Notes under the pieces: generated by a model | The model's input: the letters and a program-made list of their open reading frames with translations, nothing else | Database searches by the model: none | Told to the model about the DNA's origin: nothing | Source of the DNA: Betaproteobacteria bacterium | GTDB taxonomy: Bacteria; Pseudomonadota; Gammaproteobacteria; Burkholderiales; Usitatibacteraceae | Length of the DNA: 64,000 nucleotides | Direction of reading: 5' to 3' | Assembly: GCA_016720925.1 (NCBI GenBank) | Contig: JADKJR010000036.1 | Span: forward strand, 1 to 64,000 | Shown: positions 1-10,322 of the stretch, one piece after another | Position numbering within the stretch: the stretch's first letter is position 1 | Layout: each line of letters opens with the position of its first letter | Translations under genes and position numbers: made by a program

Positions 1-1374
1 AATATCATTTGAACCGAACGGCGTCATCTTCACTCAGGTATTCGCCATTTTGGTAACTAATCATCACCACGTCAATCAGTCCGGGGTTTTCGAGCCGGTG
101 TTTGTGGTCGGCGGGGATGACCTCGATTCGTTGGTGTTGAGCAGTTTGTCCTGATATCGTTGACGATCTTGGCTTGGCGCGCACAACCATGATCCGGTGC
201 GTTCGTTGCGGTGGTGATGCATCTGCAGCGATAGCGACGTTGCCGGGCTCGACCTCGATGCGTTCGATCTTGAAACCGACGCCTTCTTCAAGCACCGTGT
301 GTTCCCACGGGCGATACACGTGCAGCCAGCCCTGTGGCCTTGGTCTCGAGTGCGGCGTAGATGTGTTCTTCTTACGTCCTGCGCGCGGCTGCGGTCCGCT
401 ACCAGCAGTGCGTCGGGCGTATCGATGATGATCAGGTTATCGACACCGACCGCGTCACCACGCGCTGCTTTGAAATGTAGTTATTCGTCGAATCGTGCAG
501 CATGGCATCGCCCAGGATGCGGTTGCTATTGGTGTCGGGCGCGGATAGTCTACCCACGGTATCCCAGAATCTTATATCGCTCCAGCCAATCCCCCAGGGC
601 ACCACCGCCAGGCCTTTGATTTCTCCATGACGGCATAGTCGATCGAAATATCCGGCACCTTCGCGAAGTGTGCATCCAGCTCCATTTGCGCAAATTCGAC
701 GCCTTGCGCGGCGCCTTCAACGCGTGAGATGATACCACAGCGTGGCTGTCAGCACCTCCGGCACAATAGCGTTCCATCTCTCGTAGCATCGCGCCTGCGC
801 GGAATCAGAACATGCCGGAATTTCGCGATAGTCGCCGGATTCGAGGTAGGATTTCTATATTCCAGCGATGGCTTTTCAACGAACTGCACGACGCGATTGC
901 CGTCCGCCCGATGTACCATACGCGGTCTCAGGGACGTTGGGCTTGATGCCAAAGGTCACCAGGCTGGCCTGGCCTTCGCAGCTTCGCCGCGGCCGCGCGG
1001 GTGCAGGCAGGTGGATCGGCGATCAGGTGGTCCGTCGGCAATACCAGCAGGATTGCATCCTCGCCATGTCCCAGCGACGTGGCGGTGGCTACAACGTGAT
1101 GATGGAGCCAGCGCCAAACGGTTCGAGAATGTACGACGTCGTGATCTTTCGCTTTGTTGATTTCGCGATACCTGTCCTCGGTCTTGAAGAACACCCCCCG
1201 GTTTGTCACCGTGATCATTTCGGTTGCGCTCGCCGGTGCCGCGTCATGCAGGAATGCCTTCTGCAGGCTCTGGGCCATCGGCAAGACGGATGAACGGCTT
1301 CGGATGGCGCTTCGCGTAAAACCGGCCAGAGGGCGATTCGTGCCGCCGCAGAGGATGGTGGGAATGAGGGTCAT
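1..1374 (-). CDS. manC: Mannose-1-phosphate guanylyltransferase / mannose-6-phosphate isomerase, frameshifted and cut by window start
   Basis: Makes GDP-mannose from mannose-1-phosphate and GTP for polysaccharide synthesis in the cytoplasm; the C-terminal cupin domain of this family adds phosphomannose isomerase activity. The start MTLIPTILCGG at 1374 is the typical nucleotidyltransferase N-terminus. Near the other end, fragments in two frames give the cupin motifs RPWEHTVLEEGVGFKIERIE, LSLQMHHHR and HKHRLENPG. At least five frame changes lie between them, and the last frame stops at bases 5-7 only because of one more apparent indel, so the gene probably runs beyond base 1. The frames together match a single full-length ManC, which favours sequence errors over a decayed gene. 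The family assignment is firm; the exact protein cannot be reconstructed. Confidence 0.8.
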
Positions 1375-1394
1375 ATCTGGTGGAGTTTATAAAG

Positions 1395-1414
1395 CCCTTC
1401 TCCCTGGAGAAGGG
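1395..1414. repeat. Perfect short hairpin upstream of manC
   Basis: CCCTTCTCC and GGAGAAGGG form a 9-bp inverted repeat around a 2-nt centre, followed by GGAGACGAGG. Hairpins of this CCCTTCTCC type are common dispersed intergenic elements in betaproteobacteria and Xanthomonas. It lies upstream of manC, so it is not that gene's terminator. Confidence 0.4.
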
Positions 1415-1627
1415 TGGAGACGAGGACTGGTGTCATTAATGACGATAAATATCCAATCCACCCCATAAGCGCCAACCTCATTATGCGGTGCCCGGGTTGT
1501 GGAGGATCACGGAGATATGTGCGCGATCGTGGCCGGCGGAAAAGATCCCGCTTCGGGCAGTGCAAGGCCGGTATAACCTGTTTATCCCATTACGCAGAAA
1601 TTGCATCTGTGTAGGACGTCAGTCAAC

Positions 1628-1703
1628 GGTGGCTGTAGCTCAGCGGTAGATTCCGGGAGTCAGATTCCAGTTGTCGTGGGTTCGATTCTTATCAGCCACC
1701 CCA
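1628..1703 (+). tRNA. tRNA-His, degenerate (anticodon not readable)
   Basis: The acceptor arms GGTGGCT and AGCCACC pair perfectly and are followed by an encoded CCA. The D-arm GTAGCTCAG and the TTGTCGTGGGTTCGA segment match proteobacterial tRNA-His. The anticodon arm reads GGGAGTCAGATTCC where GGATTGTGATTCC is expected, so GUG is lost; two bases are changed in the T-stem and the D-loop is short. It is either a pseudo-tRNA or, more likely given the damaged neighbours, a miscalled functional tRNA-His. Confidence 0.65.
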
Positions 1704-1970
1704 GAATGGAAAGTTTGTTCCTGGCGGCGTCGTTACTCTTTGGCGGCTGATGGGAATGAGGAATACCACCGCGACCAGGCGCTATCGCCGAATCATCCAG
1801 AAGGGTACTTTATCAATCTGATTTCCGTTCGCCCGGATCCTTCTTCGAGTCCTCAGGATAGTGTTGCGCGTATCGAAGGGCATTCCGATGCAAAATGAAT
1901 CAATGCCTTACATTGAGGGTGAACGATACCTCAGCACGAACGGGGAGTTACGGAAGTCCCAGTACGTAAC
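1704..1970. other. Gene-free stretch between tRNA and repeat
   Basis: The short frames here show no recognisable protein, ribosome-binding site or codon pattern. I see nothing convincing apart from the repeat that starts at 1971. Confidence 0.4.
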
Positions 1971-2028
1971 CCTAAGCGCTGGTAATCAGTCGAAAATGCC
2001 TGAAAGCCCCGCCAAATGGCGTTCTGCG
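1971..2028 (-). repeat. Dispersed ~60-bp palindromic repeat, copy 1 (degenerate)
   Basis: CTAAGCGCTGG at one end, CGAAAATGCCTGAAA in the middle and CGCCAAATGGCG at the other match, in order, the copies at 15.0, 33.2, 40.9 and 59.0 kb. It lies just past the end of smpB. Confidence 0.55.
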
Positions 2029-2075
2029 TCATTTTATCCCAAAACGAAGAATTACCCGGACCCGCTTCTTCTGTA

Positions 2076-2491
2076 TCAATTGCCTCGCTCGCGCTTCCAT
2101 CCTTTCCTCTCCACATCGCGCTTTGTCGTGCTATGTTTGCTTCTGGCGAGGCCGATTTCGGAGTTTGACGAAGCCTCGCCCTTGTAGTGGAGGTTGCTGA
2201 CAAGCGTAGCCGCGCCGCTCGATCTTGCCGACGAGTTCTTGATTTCATCCGCCTTCAGTAGCAGTTTGCGGCGCACGGGTCAAGGATGACGTGAGTGGAC
2301 GCTTCCGGTAGTGTGGAGATATGCGCGCCGATCAGACATAGTACCCTCCGTTTCAAGATGACGTAACCTTCCTGATCTGCGCGCGGACAGCGTCCGAATG
2401 GCTTTCACTTCCCAGCCATGGAGGACGACGCCCGCCTCGTAGCGTTCCTCGATGAAGCAACGAAAAGGCTTTTGTTGTCGACAATGCTCAT
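2076..2491 (-). CDS. smpB: SsrA-binding protein SmpB, frameshifted
   Basis: Binds tmRNA and delivers it to stalled ribosomes in trans-translation. The start at 2491 gives MSIVDNKS. A frame then encodes FIEERYEAGVVLHGWEVKAI, the diagnostic SmpB core, and another frame encodes RRKLLLKADEIK, NLHYKG and KRDVERK, the C-terminal tail region. At least two indels separate them. The true stop is uncertain: one more indel would extend the tail (RQLIQKKR) to about 2030, into the neighbouring repeat. Divergent from ratA by 55 bp, the usual betaproteobacterial arrangement. Confidence 0.88.
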
Positions 2492-2546
2492 AGAGCCGAA
2501 TTATCCCATGGGATGCTTGCGCCCCGGTCGATAGAATCTGATTGCC

Positions 2547-2991
2547 ATGGCTCACGTCGAAAAAATCTGCCCCTTGATCCCTATTCCGCCGCGAAGAGGG
2601 ACGAATTGCGGACGATTGCGAGCGCGCCATCCGGAATTCCTGCCATGGTGCGGCGGCGCCGGAGACGCCCGTGCGCGATCAGACGCGAACGCTGGCGACC
2701 ATCCACATCGACCATCGCGGGATCCGGCAGTCCTTCACGACCGATAACGCTAAGATCGAGAATGTCGAGAGGTAGACGAATCTTCCGTGAAGGGCCATTC
2801 AGCGAACTCAAGGGCAAATGGCGATTTGGCGCGTCGGAGTCGGCGTGCAAGGTGTCGCCGACGCTCGACTACGGATTTTCAAATACGTTGCTGGAGAAAG
2901 TGGTCGGTCCCGTGTTCGGCATGATCGGCAACACGATGATCGGGAACGCTTCGTGACGCGGGCGGAAGCGCTGTACGGCGACCCGGTGTGA
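2547..2991 (+). CDS. ratA: RatA-type START-like protein, frameshifted
   Basis: Member of the RatA/Coq10 START-like family, described as a ubiquinone-binding chaperone or as an inhibitor of 70S ribosome association. The start MAHVEK at 2547 is typical. EFLPWCGGAG, GPFSELKGKWRF, FSNTLLEKVVGPVFGMI and the terminal RAEALYGDPV can be read, but in different frames. The stop (2989-2991) overlaps the GTG start of rnfH, so the pair is probably translationally coupled. Length after repair is about 147 residues, normal for the family. The toxin name does not imply a toxin role here. Confidence 0.85.
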
Positions 2992-3290
2992 GCATCTTGC
3001 GGTTGCGTGTAGCTTTGGCGGAGCCTGAATCGCAAGGCGAAATTGCCGTGGAATTGCCGGAACCCGCGAACGTGCAGATGGCCATTGATGCCGCATGTGA
3101 ATCGATGCCCGAGATCGCGACGATTGCGGCGAACGCGGTGGCTGTCGGCGTATGGGGCAAGGTGCGTACCCGCGATCATTGGCTGCGGGACGGCGATCGC
3201 GTCGAGTTCTATCGCGCCCTGCAAGCCGACCCGAAAGATGCGCGCCGCGCCAATGCGAAACGCTCGCCGGGAAAGACGAAAAAAATGTGA
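2988..3290 (+). CDS. rnfH: RnfH family ubiquitin-like protein
   Basis: Small beta-grasp protein, 100 residues, uninterrupted. Visible family features are an N-terminal VALAEPE strand, an internal GVWGKVRTRDHWLRDGDRVE segment and EFYRALQADPKDARR, with a basic tail NAKRSPGKTKKM. The GTG start at 2988 overlaps the ratA stop. ratA-rnfH pairs are conserved across proteobacteria; the biochemical role of RnfH remains uncertain (it was proposed as antitoxin RatB and as an Rnf-associated protein). Confidence 0.9.
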   Translation: MSILRLRVALAEPESQGEIAVELPEPANVQMAIDAACESMPEIATIAANAVAVGVWGKVRTRDHWLRDGDRVEFYRALQADPKDARRANAKRSPGKTKKM

Positions 3291-3302
3291 AGTGGGGACC
3301 GG

Positions 3303-4926
3303 TTACCGTTTGCCGATCACTTCAAATCGCAACCCGACCCAATCGCCTCCCTTGCGCAATACGCGATTGATGCGAACCCGAAAATTATTGGTTTTCGTGG
3401 AAGGCTGAATACATTTTTCAAGCCGAAATCCTCGCGGCGAGAACCATGCGTCGGATTTTCCATCCTGGTCGCGCCCCGGCAGGTAAATCGCCGGAACGGG
3501 CGGATTACCTGGGTCGGGCATGGCATCGCGGGCATTTGTATAGCGATAGAGAGGGTCATCGGCAATGGGCGATAGGAAAGCATTTCAACGCCCAGCAGCG
3601 TGTCACCCTGGGTGTCCTGGGTGCGCTGGGTCAGCTTACGTACGATCACGCCGAGCATGAAGTACGCGAACCCGTCCGGCTTTACGGCCAGCAACTGTCC
3701 GACGCTAATGCGATCGCCGGTCGCGCGATCCACGATCAGGCCGATGCCCTTTGAACTCATGTCGTGAATTCTCCAGCGGGTCTGGGGCGTATCGGATACC
3801 GGCGGGACCGTGGTTGCGGATGTCTCAACAGTGGTCGATGCGTTGCCCTGGCGCGGCGCTTCCAGGGCTGAGCTGGAGGCCGCCAAATTTCGTGCGAGTG
3901 GTCCCGGTTGCCGCAAGCCGAGCGGGGTGGCTGGGGGCGACTTGCCGGCCTCGCTGTTCATCGCCAATCGTGCCTCGCGAAACCCGAGCCGTACTTCCGC
4001 CGTCAAGTTTTCGACGGGCTTGCGTGCCTCAATGCGCGAGGCGCTGGCCTGCAAAGGGCGGCATACAGGCGCTCAATGGTCGTCAGCAGCGCGACATGCT
4101 CCTTCATCGAGAAATGAATCGGCGCACCGCGGCCGCGATAGGGTTGCCAGTACGAAGCTGGGCGCGCACCGCCTCGACCTGCTCTTTCAGGCCTTCGATA
4201 CGCGCATAGCGGATAGGAAGGCTTGGCCGAAATGCTTGTGACCAGTTGCAGGCCGGCCATGAGGTCAAGATCGACGAACAACGCATGTGAACGCGGCGAG
4301 TAGAATTCGTCGAGCGCGTAGTCGGTGGTCCATTCCGCCAGCCATTCATCGGCAATTTCAATTTGCGGCGCGTTCAGGCTGCCAGTGTTCAATACTTCCA
4401 GCATCAGCGCGCGCAGGTACAAAGACAACGCCGTGACCGGTTGCTGCGGCTCGTCGGCGAACAATGCGATGGGCGTGCCGGCAACCCGTGGCCTCGGCGA
4501 ATTTGTAGAGCGCAGCAGGCCAGGCCAGAGGGTGGGCTTGATCGGTTCGTGGCGAAAGAAGCACCACTTCACCGCCGCGCCATGGTGAAAGAGGGCAAAG
4601 CGACGATGCGTTGCAGCAGCGGATCGGCGTCTTCTTTGGTCCACTCGCCGCGACGCTCGACAGGGTCTCCAGCGTCTTGGCCGCCAGGCTATGCATCAGG
4701 TGCAGGTCGCGCGCGAGTTGTTCCGCCGCCGGTTTTGCGGGTTGAGGCAAAGAAGCTGCTTTGTCGGATTGAATGACCTGATACAAACTGGTTTTCAAAT
4801 GCAACGACTTGATGGACGGCTTCCACCGACATGGGCGCTGGCGTCGGCCAATGCCTTGACGGTTCCGATCAGTGCGAGGCAGCGGGCGCCATTCTGCGGC
4901 GCCGGGGCATCCACCGCTGTCGACAT
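3303..4926 (-). CDS. Large unknown protein, paralogue of the 35.6-kb gene, frameshifted
   Basis: Not a named family I recognise. Pieces in several frames align in order with the intact 527-residue protein at 35648-37231: LYLRALMLEVLNTGSLNAPQ against LYVRALLLERFASGNLPPRR, FSMKEHVALLTTIERL against FRMEDHVAVISFLERE, WRIHDMSSKGIGLIVD against IHLLDISESGLGLEMS, and the C-terminal NNFRVRINRVLRKGGDWVGL against VFHLRLGRVRLQGPGWKMAA. The DISESGLGL/DMSSKGIGL stretch has the look of a PilZ-type beta-barrel, an inference only. The start (ATG 4926, MSTAVDAPAPQ) is 10 bp after the FimV-like gene, mirroring the other copy. At least four indels interrupt it. Confidence 0.65.
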
Positions 4927-4935
4927 GGGAGCGAA

Positions 4936-7195
4936 TCATTTCGGGTGAATGTGCCTGTTTGCATATTCATTGCCGCTATTCATTGCGCCGGCCCGGTCGG
5001 GAGTCGCGAAACGGGCCGTGATGGAATCAAAGTCGGCGCGACTGACGCCGTGATCATCCAGCAATGCCAGGCGCAGATCGGACATCAATGCGTCGGAGGT
5101 AAAGTCCATGGGCGCATTGAGCCAGTTTCGGCAATCGGGTCAAAACGCGTTTCTCCCGCCAGCGGGGGCTGCCGCTGGCCGCAAACAGGGGATTGCCGGG
5201 GAGGTCGAGTTCGTGGCCGACATGGCGCACCTTTGGCCACGCCGCAGTATGGCTGAACAGTACATGGAATTTACCGGCCAATTCGTGGAATTCGGCCACC
5301 ATGTTTTCCAGGCGAAAGATCTCGAACTGGGCCAGCCAGAAACGGATTTCCTGCGGACGTTCTTCGACCGCGAAGGTAAGCAGTTCACTGGCCTTTTTCG
5401 CGGCCGTTGCCCGGTCGCCTTCTTCGTAGTAAAGGCGCGCGGCAGTGATGACCGAATCGGCGTCGTCGATCGAAACCGTATTGCTTTTCAGCTCGGGGTA
5501 GCGCTCGTGCATGTACTGCAGGCGCCGCACCTGATCCTCGGGGAGCTTCTCGTCCATGCCAACCAGAAAGTCAACGGCGGTCGCGGTGTTGGCATCGAGT
5601 TCGTAGCTTGCAGGCGTGTCGTCGAAAACGACCGGTGCATCCACTTGGCTGGTGCGTGTCGATGCGCGGGCGCCATCTGCACCGGCGCGCCGCCGCATCG
5701 GCCGACCGGATATCCGGTCAATTCGTCAGGCACGCCGCGTACGGTTCGCACATGGGCGTCGGCGCGGCTGGTTGTCGACAAAGGTGTCGCCAACTTCTTC
5801 CTTCTCCCAATCGGCGAATGCGGCGTCGTCCGAACTTGACGCCCGTGGATTTGCCCTGTGTGGATTCCTGCCGGCGGTGCTGGAGCGTTGCGCGCCCGGC
5901 GCGACGGAATCACGAGCTTTTTCGATTTGCCATCGCGGCGCGACCAGACCCGGGACGCCAGCAGCGCAAGGAGTCGACGGCGATTCCCCCAGGCCAGCGG
6001 GGTGACGTGAGGTAGCCGGCAATCTTGTCGGCAATCGATGAGCCTCAGGCGGATGGGTTTCTCGATCGAGCGGGACCTGGCGCGGTATCTGGTGCAGCCG
6101 GCACGGCAGCCGGGGTAGGTTGTACCTCACGTGTTGCTTGCGCTGCGGGTGTGACCGGTGACCCGGCGGATGCAGCGGGTGCCGTGTCCCGAATCGGCAG
6201 TTCCGCCGTCTGCTTCAGCTGAATTTCATTGAGGCGCTGTTCCATCTGCTTCACCGAATTCTTGAGTGAGAGCAGCGGCCACCCTGATCGTCCGCATCGA
6301 GCATGAGTTGTGGGGGGCGCGGGTTGCTCGTCGCAACTTCCGGCTTCGCGACAGGTCCATTCTGACCGGATAGCGTTGCGGCTTCGCCTCTGGCGAGGCT
6401 TTCAGTCTTGATAGTGGTCCGGATAGCGGCCATGGGCAACCTTCGCCGCGGAGCCGACGATATTGCACTGGCTCTGGCGGCGGTGCCTGCCGCCTTTGGA
6501 CCGCGCACGGCCGATATTGTGACCGCCCGGCGATGGCTGACGCCCGTGAGGGACCGTAAATCCGCATTGCAGCTGGGCGCGCTTGCGGCTCTTCGGCGAT
6601 GTCGGGGCTGCCGGATTGAGCGCACGCAACGGCTGCGACGCTGATTCTAGTGGTCGTGTGGCTGCATTGCCAGCCGCGTGTCGCCTTCGCGCTGACCAGG
6701 TTTACCCCGCGTCATCGAAGTCGGCCGGCGGAGGCAACCTGGGGCGCGTGCGCGATTCGATCGTGGTCGCCATGGAGGGAGCTACAGGCGGCGGCGCGAT
6801 GAACGGCGGCGGATCAAGCGCAATACCAGAATTCACGATCGAACGCTGGTTCGCCGGGGCAGCCGATCCGGATCGAAAATCGCGCAACCGGCTCATTGAT
6901 GGCATGATGGCTGCGAATTTGCAGATAACGCGAACTGCGCAGTTCCACCATCGTCAGGATCAGGTCTTTGCGGCGCAGCGCGTTTTCGCGCCGGTCGCTG
7001 TCGATGACGGATTGGCAAATCGCACCGGTTTCGGGTGACGTCGAGGCAGCGAGCGCAACGCGCAGATTTAGTGGCTCGCCGAGGAATGAGCGAACCTTGA
7101 TGTCGCCCAACACCGGATTCTGCGCATTGCAAGCGGAATGAGGAGGCTGGAAAGAACCAAAGTCCTGACGAGTCCCTTGAAGCCATCAAGACCAT
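4936..7195 (-). CDS. FimV-like protein with signal peptide and C-terminal TPR-like domain, frameshifted
   Basis: Envelope protein of the FimV type (type IV pilus and polar organisation factors). Across two indels the N-terminus reads MVLMA, then KGLVRTLVLSSLLIPLAM as signal peptide, then NPVLGDIKVRSFLGEPLN, the FimV N-terminal signature. A Pro/Ala-rich linker and a coiled-coil segment KQMEQRLNEIQLKQTAELP (about 6200) follow. The C-terminal third (5700 to 4936) is helical and TPR-like: SVITAARLYYEEGDRATAAK and PQEIRFWLAQFEIFRLENM; it ends ANRHIHPK. This C-terminal part resembles the stand-alone protein at 35084-35638. A LysM domain, usual in FimV, cannot be confirmed because of the frame damage near 6400-6600. 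Confidence 0.6.
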
Positions 7196-7246
7196 TGCAT
7201 CACGCTCGCGAAACTTCTTCAAGGCATGAATACAACGGCGCATGCA

Positions 7247-7727
7247 TCACGCTTTACATGATGCGGCGGCCGCGGCTCGTACCTTGGTCAGTTCGGCTTC
7301 CCGCTCCTCATCGGACATGACGTTTATCTCGCCCTTTTCGTTGGTACGTCGAATCGGTCGTCCGCTCCAGGTCGCGCAAGCCGGCGCGGGCCGATTTGCA
7401 GTTCTCTTCGGCGATTTCGTCATTCTTCTGTGTCGCTTCCGCCTTCTTGGCACTGTCTGCCACGTCGGTGCGGCGCTTGTCATAGTCCTTGGCGCGATCC
7501 TGCAAAGTTTTCGTGGGCGTACTCGTGGTCGATGCCACCGGCGCACTGGTCTCGACCTTCTTGGCCTCGGCTTTCGATGCGCCTTGGGGTGGCGCATCGG
7601 TGTATTGCACCTGGCCGTCCTTGTCCACCCACTTGTAAACCTGAGCCGCGACGGTCGCAGTCGCCAGCAGAATGGCAATGGCAATGAATAATTGAATCGG
7701 GGATCGCCGTGACGCTCTTGCGAACAT
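7247..7727 (-). CDS. DUF4124 domain protein, exported, one frameshift
   Basis: The start at 7727 gives MFARASRRSPIQLFIAIAIL, a signal peptide, followed by the DUF4124 signature VYKWVDKDGQVQYTDAPPQG just after cleavage. A low-complexity Ser/Thr/Ala linker and a charged helical region (CKSARAGLRDLER) come next. One indel near 7360 shifts the frame; the other frame supplies the expected ending RRTNEKGEINVMSDEEREAE and stops at 7247. DUF4124 proteins are commonly encoded beside guaB in betaproteobacteria; their function is unknown. Confidence 0.8.
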
Positions 7728-7735
7728 GTTCAATT

Positions 7736-8104
7736 TTACCACTTGACCGGCGGTAGCGCCGTTTGCTTGATCGAAAGTGCACACAACGCCACCACTTCCT
7801 TCGCGTGCTCGAGGGTGGCCGTGCTATCCAATATTTGCGCGGCGGCTCGTGCTTTATTCAGGTGTTCAACGGCAGCGGTCCACAACGCGCGCTTTACTCG
7901 CGCTTCAATTACACTTTGTTCGGCGGCCTTCAGTGCGGAATCCGCTTCCGCCGTCAGCTCGATTGGTCTGGTAACCGGGACAATGACGACCGGTGCGACC
8001 GGCGCAGTTTTGGGTGGCTCCGGGGCGACGCATCCGCCGGCCAAACCGAGCAAACCCATGCTTGCCACCGCCAAACCAGCCCCTTTGCGGTATTTTGCGC
8101 CCAT
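7736..8104 (-). CDS. Small lipoprotein with helical domain
   Basis: 122 residues. MGAKYRKGAG is followed by a hydrophobic stretch ending in the lipobox LAGGC, so the mature protein probably starts at Cys25. A Pro/Val linker leads to an Ala-rich amphipathic domain (ALKAAEQSVIEARVKRALW, HLNKARAA) resembling the helical bundles of DUF4398-type lipoproteins. It stops 8 bp before the DUF4124 gene and heads the minus-strand unit that continues into the FimV-like gene. No indel detected. Role unknown. Confidence 0.65.
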   Translation of the reverse strand: MGAKYRKGAGLAVASMGLLGLAGGCVAPEPPKTAPVAPVVIVPVTRPIELTAEADSALKAAEQSVIEARVKRALWTAAVEHLNKARAAAQILDSTATLEHAKEVVALCALSIKQTALPPVKW

Positions 8105-8241
8105 TTTCGCGAAAAATACTGGAAAAACAGCCAAAAGTGTATTTATTGTCAACGGGTTAGCCAAAGAACTTCGCCTAGATTCGCTAAGGTAATCGTAAAT
8201 ATCCTTCGCGTCAACCGAATATGAGCATTGTGCGCCCGATT

Positions 8242-8269
8242 TTGAAGGTAAATCCGGCTCGCGTATAAT
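8242..8269 (+). promoter_or_regulatory. Sigma-70 promoter of guaB
   Basis: TTGAAG (8242-8247), a 16-bp spacer and a perfect TATAAT (8264-8269) lie 24 bp before the guaB start codon. Confidence 0.6.
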
Positions 8270-8293
8270 GCTGATTTTGTCGGAGTCAAAAAC

Positions 8294-9750
8294 GTGAAAG
8301 TCGTCAAAAAAGCCCTGACCTTTGATGATGTGCTGTTGATCCCCGCGCATTCTGCTGTTCTTCCCCGCGACGTTTCCCTTCAAACCCGTCTGACCGCCAA
8401 AATCAGCCTGAATATCCCGCTCCTGTCGGCAGCGATGGATACCGTCACGGAATCGCGACTTGCGATTGCGCTGGCGCAAGAGGGGGCATCGGCATCATTC
8501 ACAAAACATGACGGGACAAATGCAGGCGGCCGAGGTCCTGCGGGTGAAGCGCTTTGAGAGCGGCGTGGTCGGGCGATCCAATTACGGTCACGCCGGATAT
8601 GAGTGTCCGCGATGTGATCGCGTTGACGCGCAAGCATAATTTCTTCCGGACTTCCGGTGCTCGTCGGCAAGAAGGTGGTGGGCATCGTCACCAACCGCGA
8701 CCTGCGCTTCGAGACGAAGCTGGATCAGCCGGTCAAAAATGTCATGACGCCGAAGTCCCGGCTGGTGACCGTAAAGGAGGGGACCACGCGCGAACAGGCG
8801 CTGGCGCTGATGCACAAGCATCGACTCGAGCGCGTGCTGGTCGTGAACAAAGCCTTCGAGCTACGCGGCCTAATCACGGTAAAGGACGTACTGAAATCGA
8901 GCGAACATCCTTTTGCCTGCAAAGATGACATGGGACGCCTGCGTGTTGGCGCCGCCGGCATTGGCGAAGGCACCGACCAGCGCGTTGAATTGCTGGTGGA
9001 AGCTGGCGTTGATGTCATCGTGGTCGATACCGCGCACGGCCATTCGAAGAATGTGATGAACCGCGTCAAATGGGTGAAGAAGCATTTCCCGCAAGTCGAT
9101 GTTATTGGCGGCAACATTGCGACCGCCGCTGCGGCGCTGGCGCTCGCGGATCATGGTGCGGATTGCGTGAAAGTCGGTATCGGGCCAGGCTCGATCTGCA
9201 CCACGCGCATTGTCGCGGGAGTGGGCGTGCCGCAAATCACGGCCATTGCGGACGTCACGGCGGCGCTGGCGAAACATGGCATTCCCTGCATCGCCGATGG
9301 CGGAATTCGCTTTTCAGGCGATATGGCGAAAGCGCTGGCCGCGGGGGCCTCGACGGTCATGCTCGGCGGGATGTTTGCTGGCACGGAAGAGGCGCCCGGC
9401 GAGACCGAGCTCTATCAGGGGCGTTCGTACAAGAGCTATCGCGGCATGGGTTCGGTGGCCGCGATGCAAAAGGGATCTTCGGATCGGTATTTCCAGGATC
9501 CGCAAAACAATGCAGACAAGTTTGTGCCGGAAGGCGTGGAGGGCCGCGTGCCGTACAAGGGCAGCATGCTGGGTGTCGTGCATCAGTTAACGGGCGGATT
9601 GCGTTCCAGCATGGGCTACCTGGGCTGCAAAACCATCGAGGAAATGCACAAGAATGCACAGTTTGTCGAATCACGTCTGCCGGCATTCGTGAGTCGCACG
9701 TGCACGATGTGCAGATCACCAAAGAAGCGCCTAATTATCGCGTCGATTGA
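8294..9750 (+). CDS. guaB: IMP dehydrogenase, frameshifted
   Basis: Oxidises IMP to XMP with NAD, the first committed step of GMP synthesis. The N-terminus (LTFDDVLLIPAHSAVLPRDV) is intact; the CBS-domain part follows with indels near 8490-8660; the main barrel reads in one frame with VIGGNIATAAAAL, the catalytic loop GPGSICTTRIVAGVG (Cys), GGIRFSGDMAKAL and the flap region YRGMGSVAAM. One more indel near 9690 moves the end to HVHDVQITKEAPNYRVD, stopping at 9750. Total length of about 486 codons is normal for GuaB. An essential-type enzyme so broken argues for base-calling errors. Confidence 0.93.
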
Positions 9751-9759
9751 CGCTCGCCG

Positions 9760-10307
9760 ATGAGCAACGAAAAAAACCAGGCACTATTGGTCATCGACGT
9801 ACAGGTGGGTATTGCCCCGCGGAAGGACATGCATGCAGGCTGGCCAAAATACTCGGCAATATTGTCGATCTGATTGCGCGTGCGCGCACGCAACATGCCG
9901 GTGATTTTTGTTCAGCATGACGGCGAACCGGAGACCTGTTGCAGCCGGGCAGCGATGGCTGGGCATTGTGCCCGGAACTTGGCGTGCTGCCCTCCGATAT
10001 CATCGTCCGCAAAACCGCCAGCGATTCGTTTTTCAATACCCGCCTCGAATCGACCTTGCGCGAGCAGGGCATCCAGCGCCTGATTGTCGCTGGTTGCATG
10101 ACCGAATACTGTGTGGATACGACGGTGCGGCGCGCGGTGTCGCTGGGGTTCGATGTCACGCTCGCCGCAGACGCGCACGGGACGTGGAATTCGCCCACAC
10201 TCAATGCCGATCAGGTCATCGATCATCACAATCGCCTGCTCGACCAGTTTTCGGCCGGTCGCGCCGCCGTCACCGTCGCGCCGGCATCGGCCGTGGCATT
10301 TTCCTGA
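9760..10307 (+). CDS. Isochorismatase-fold cysteine hydrolase, frameshifted
   Basis: Starts MSNEKNQALLVIDVQ; the Asp of VIDVQ, the Lys of IVRKTASDSFFNT and the Cys of VAGCMTEYCVDTT form the catalytic triad of the isochorismatase/nicotinamidase-like superfamily. GFDVTLAADAHGTW is also typical. At least two indels lie between 9810 and 9945. Length after repair is about 182 residues. The substrate cannot be told from sequence. It sits 9 bp after guaB and 15 bp before the GST gene. Confidence 0.75.
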
Positions 10308-10322
10308 GTGGCTGAAACCGCC

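Noticed and set aside
2547..3290. ratA-rnfH as a toxin-antitoxin system
   Set aside because: The old RatAB name aside, this is a conserved housekeeping pair next to smpB, with no sign of an addiction module.
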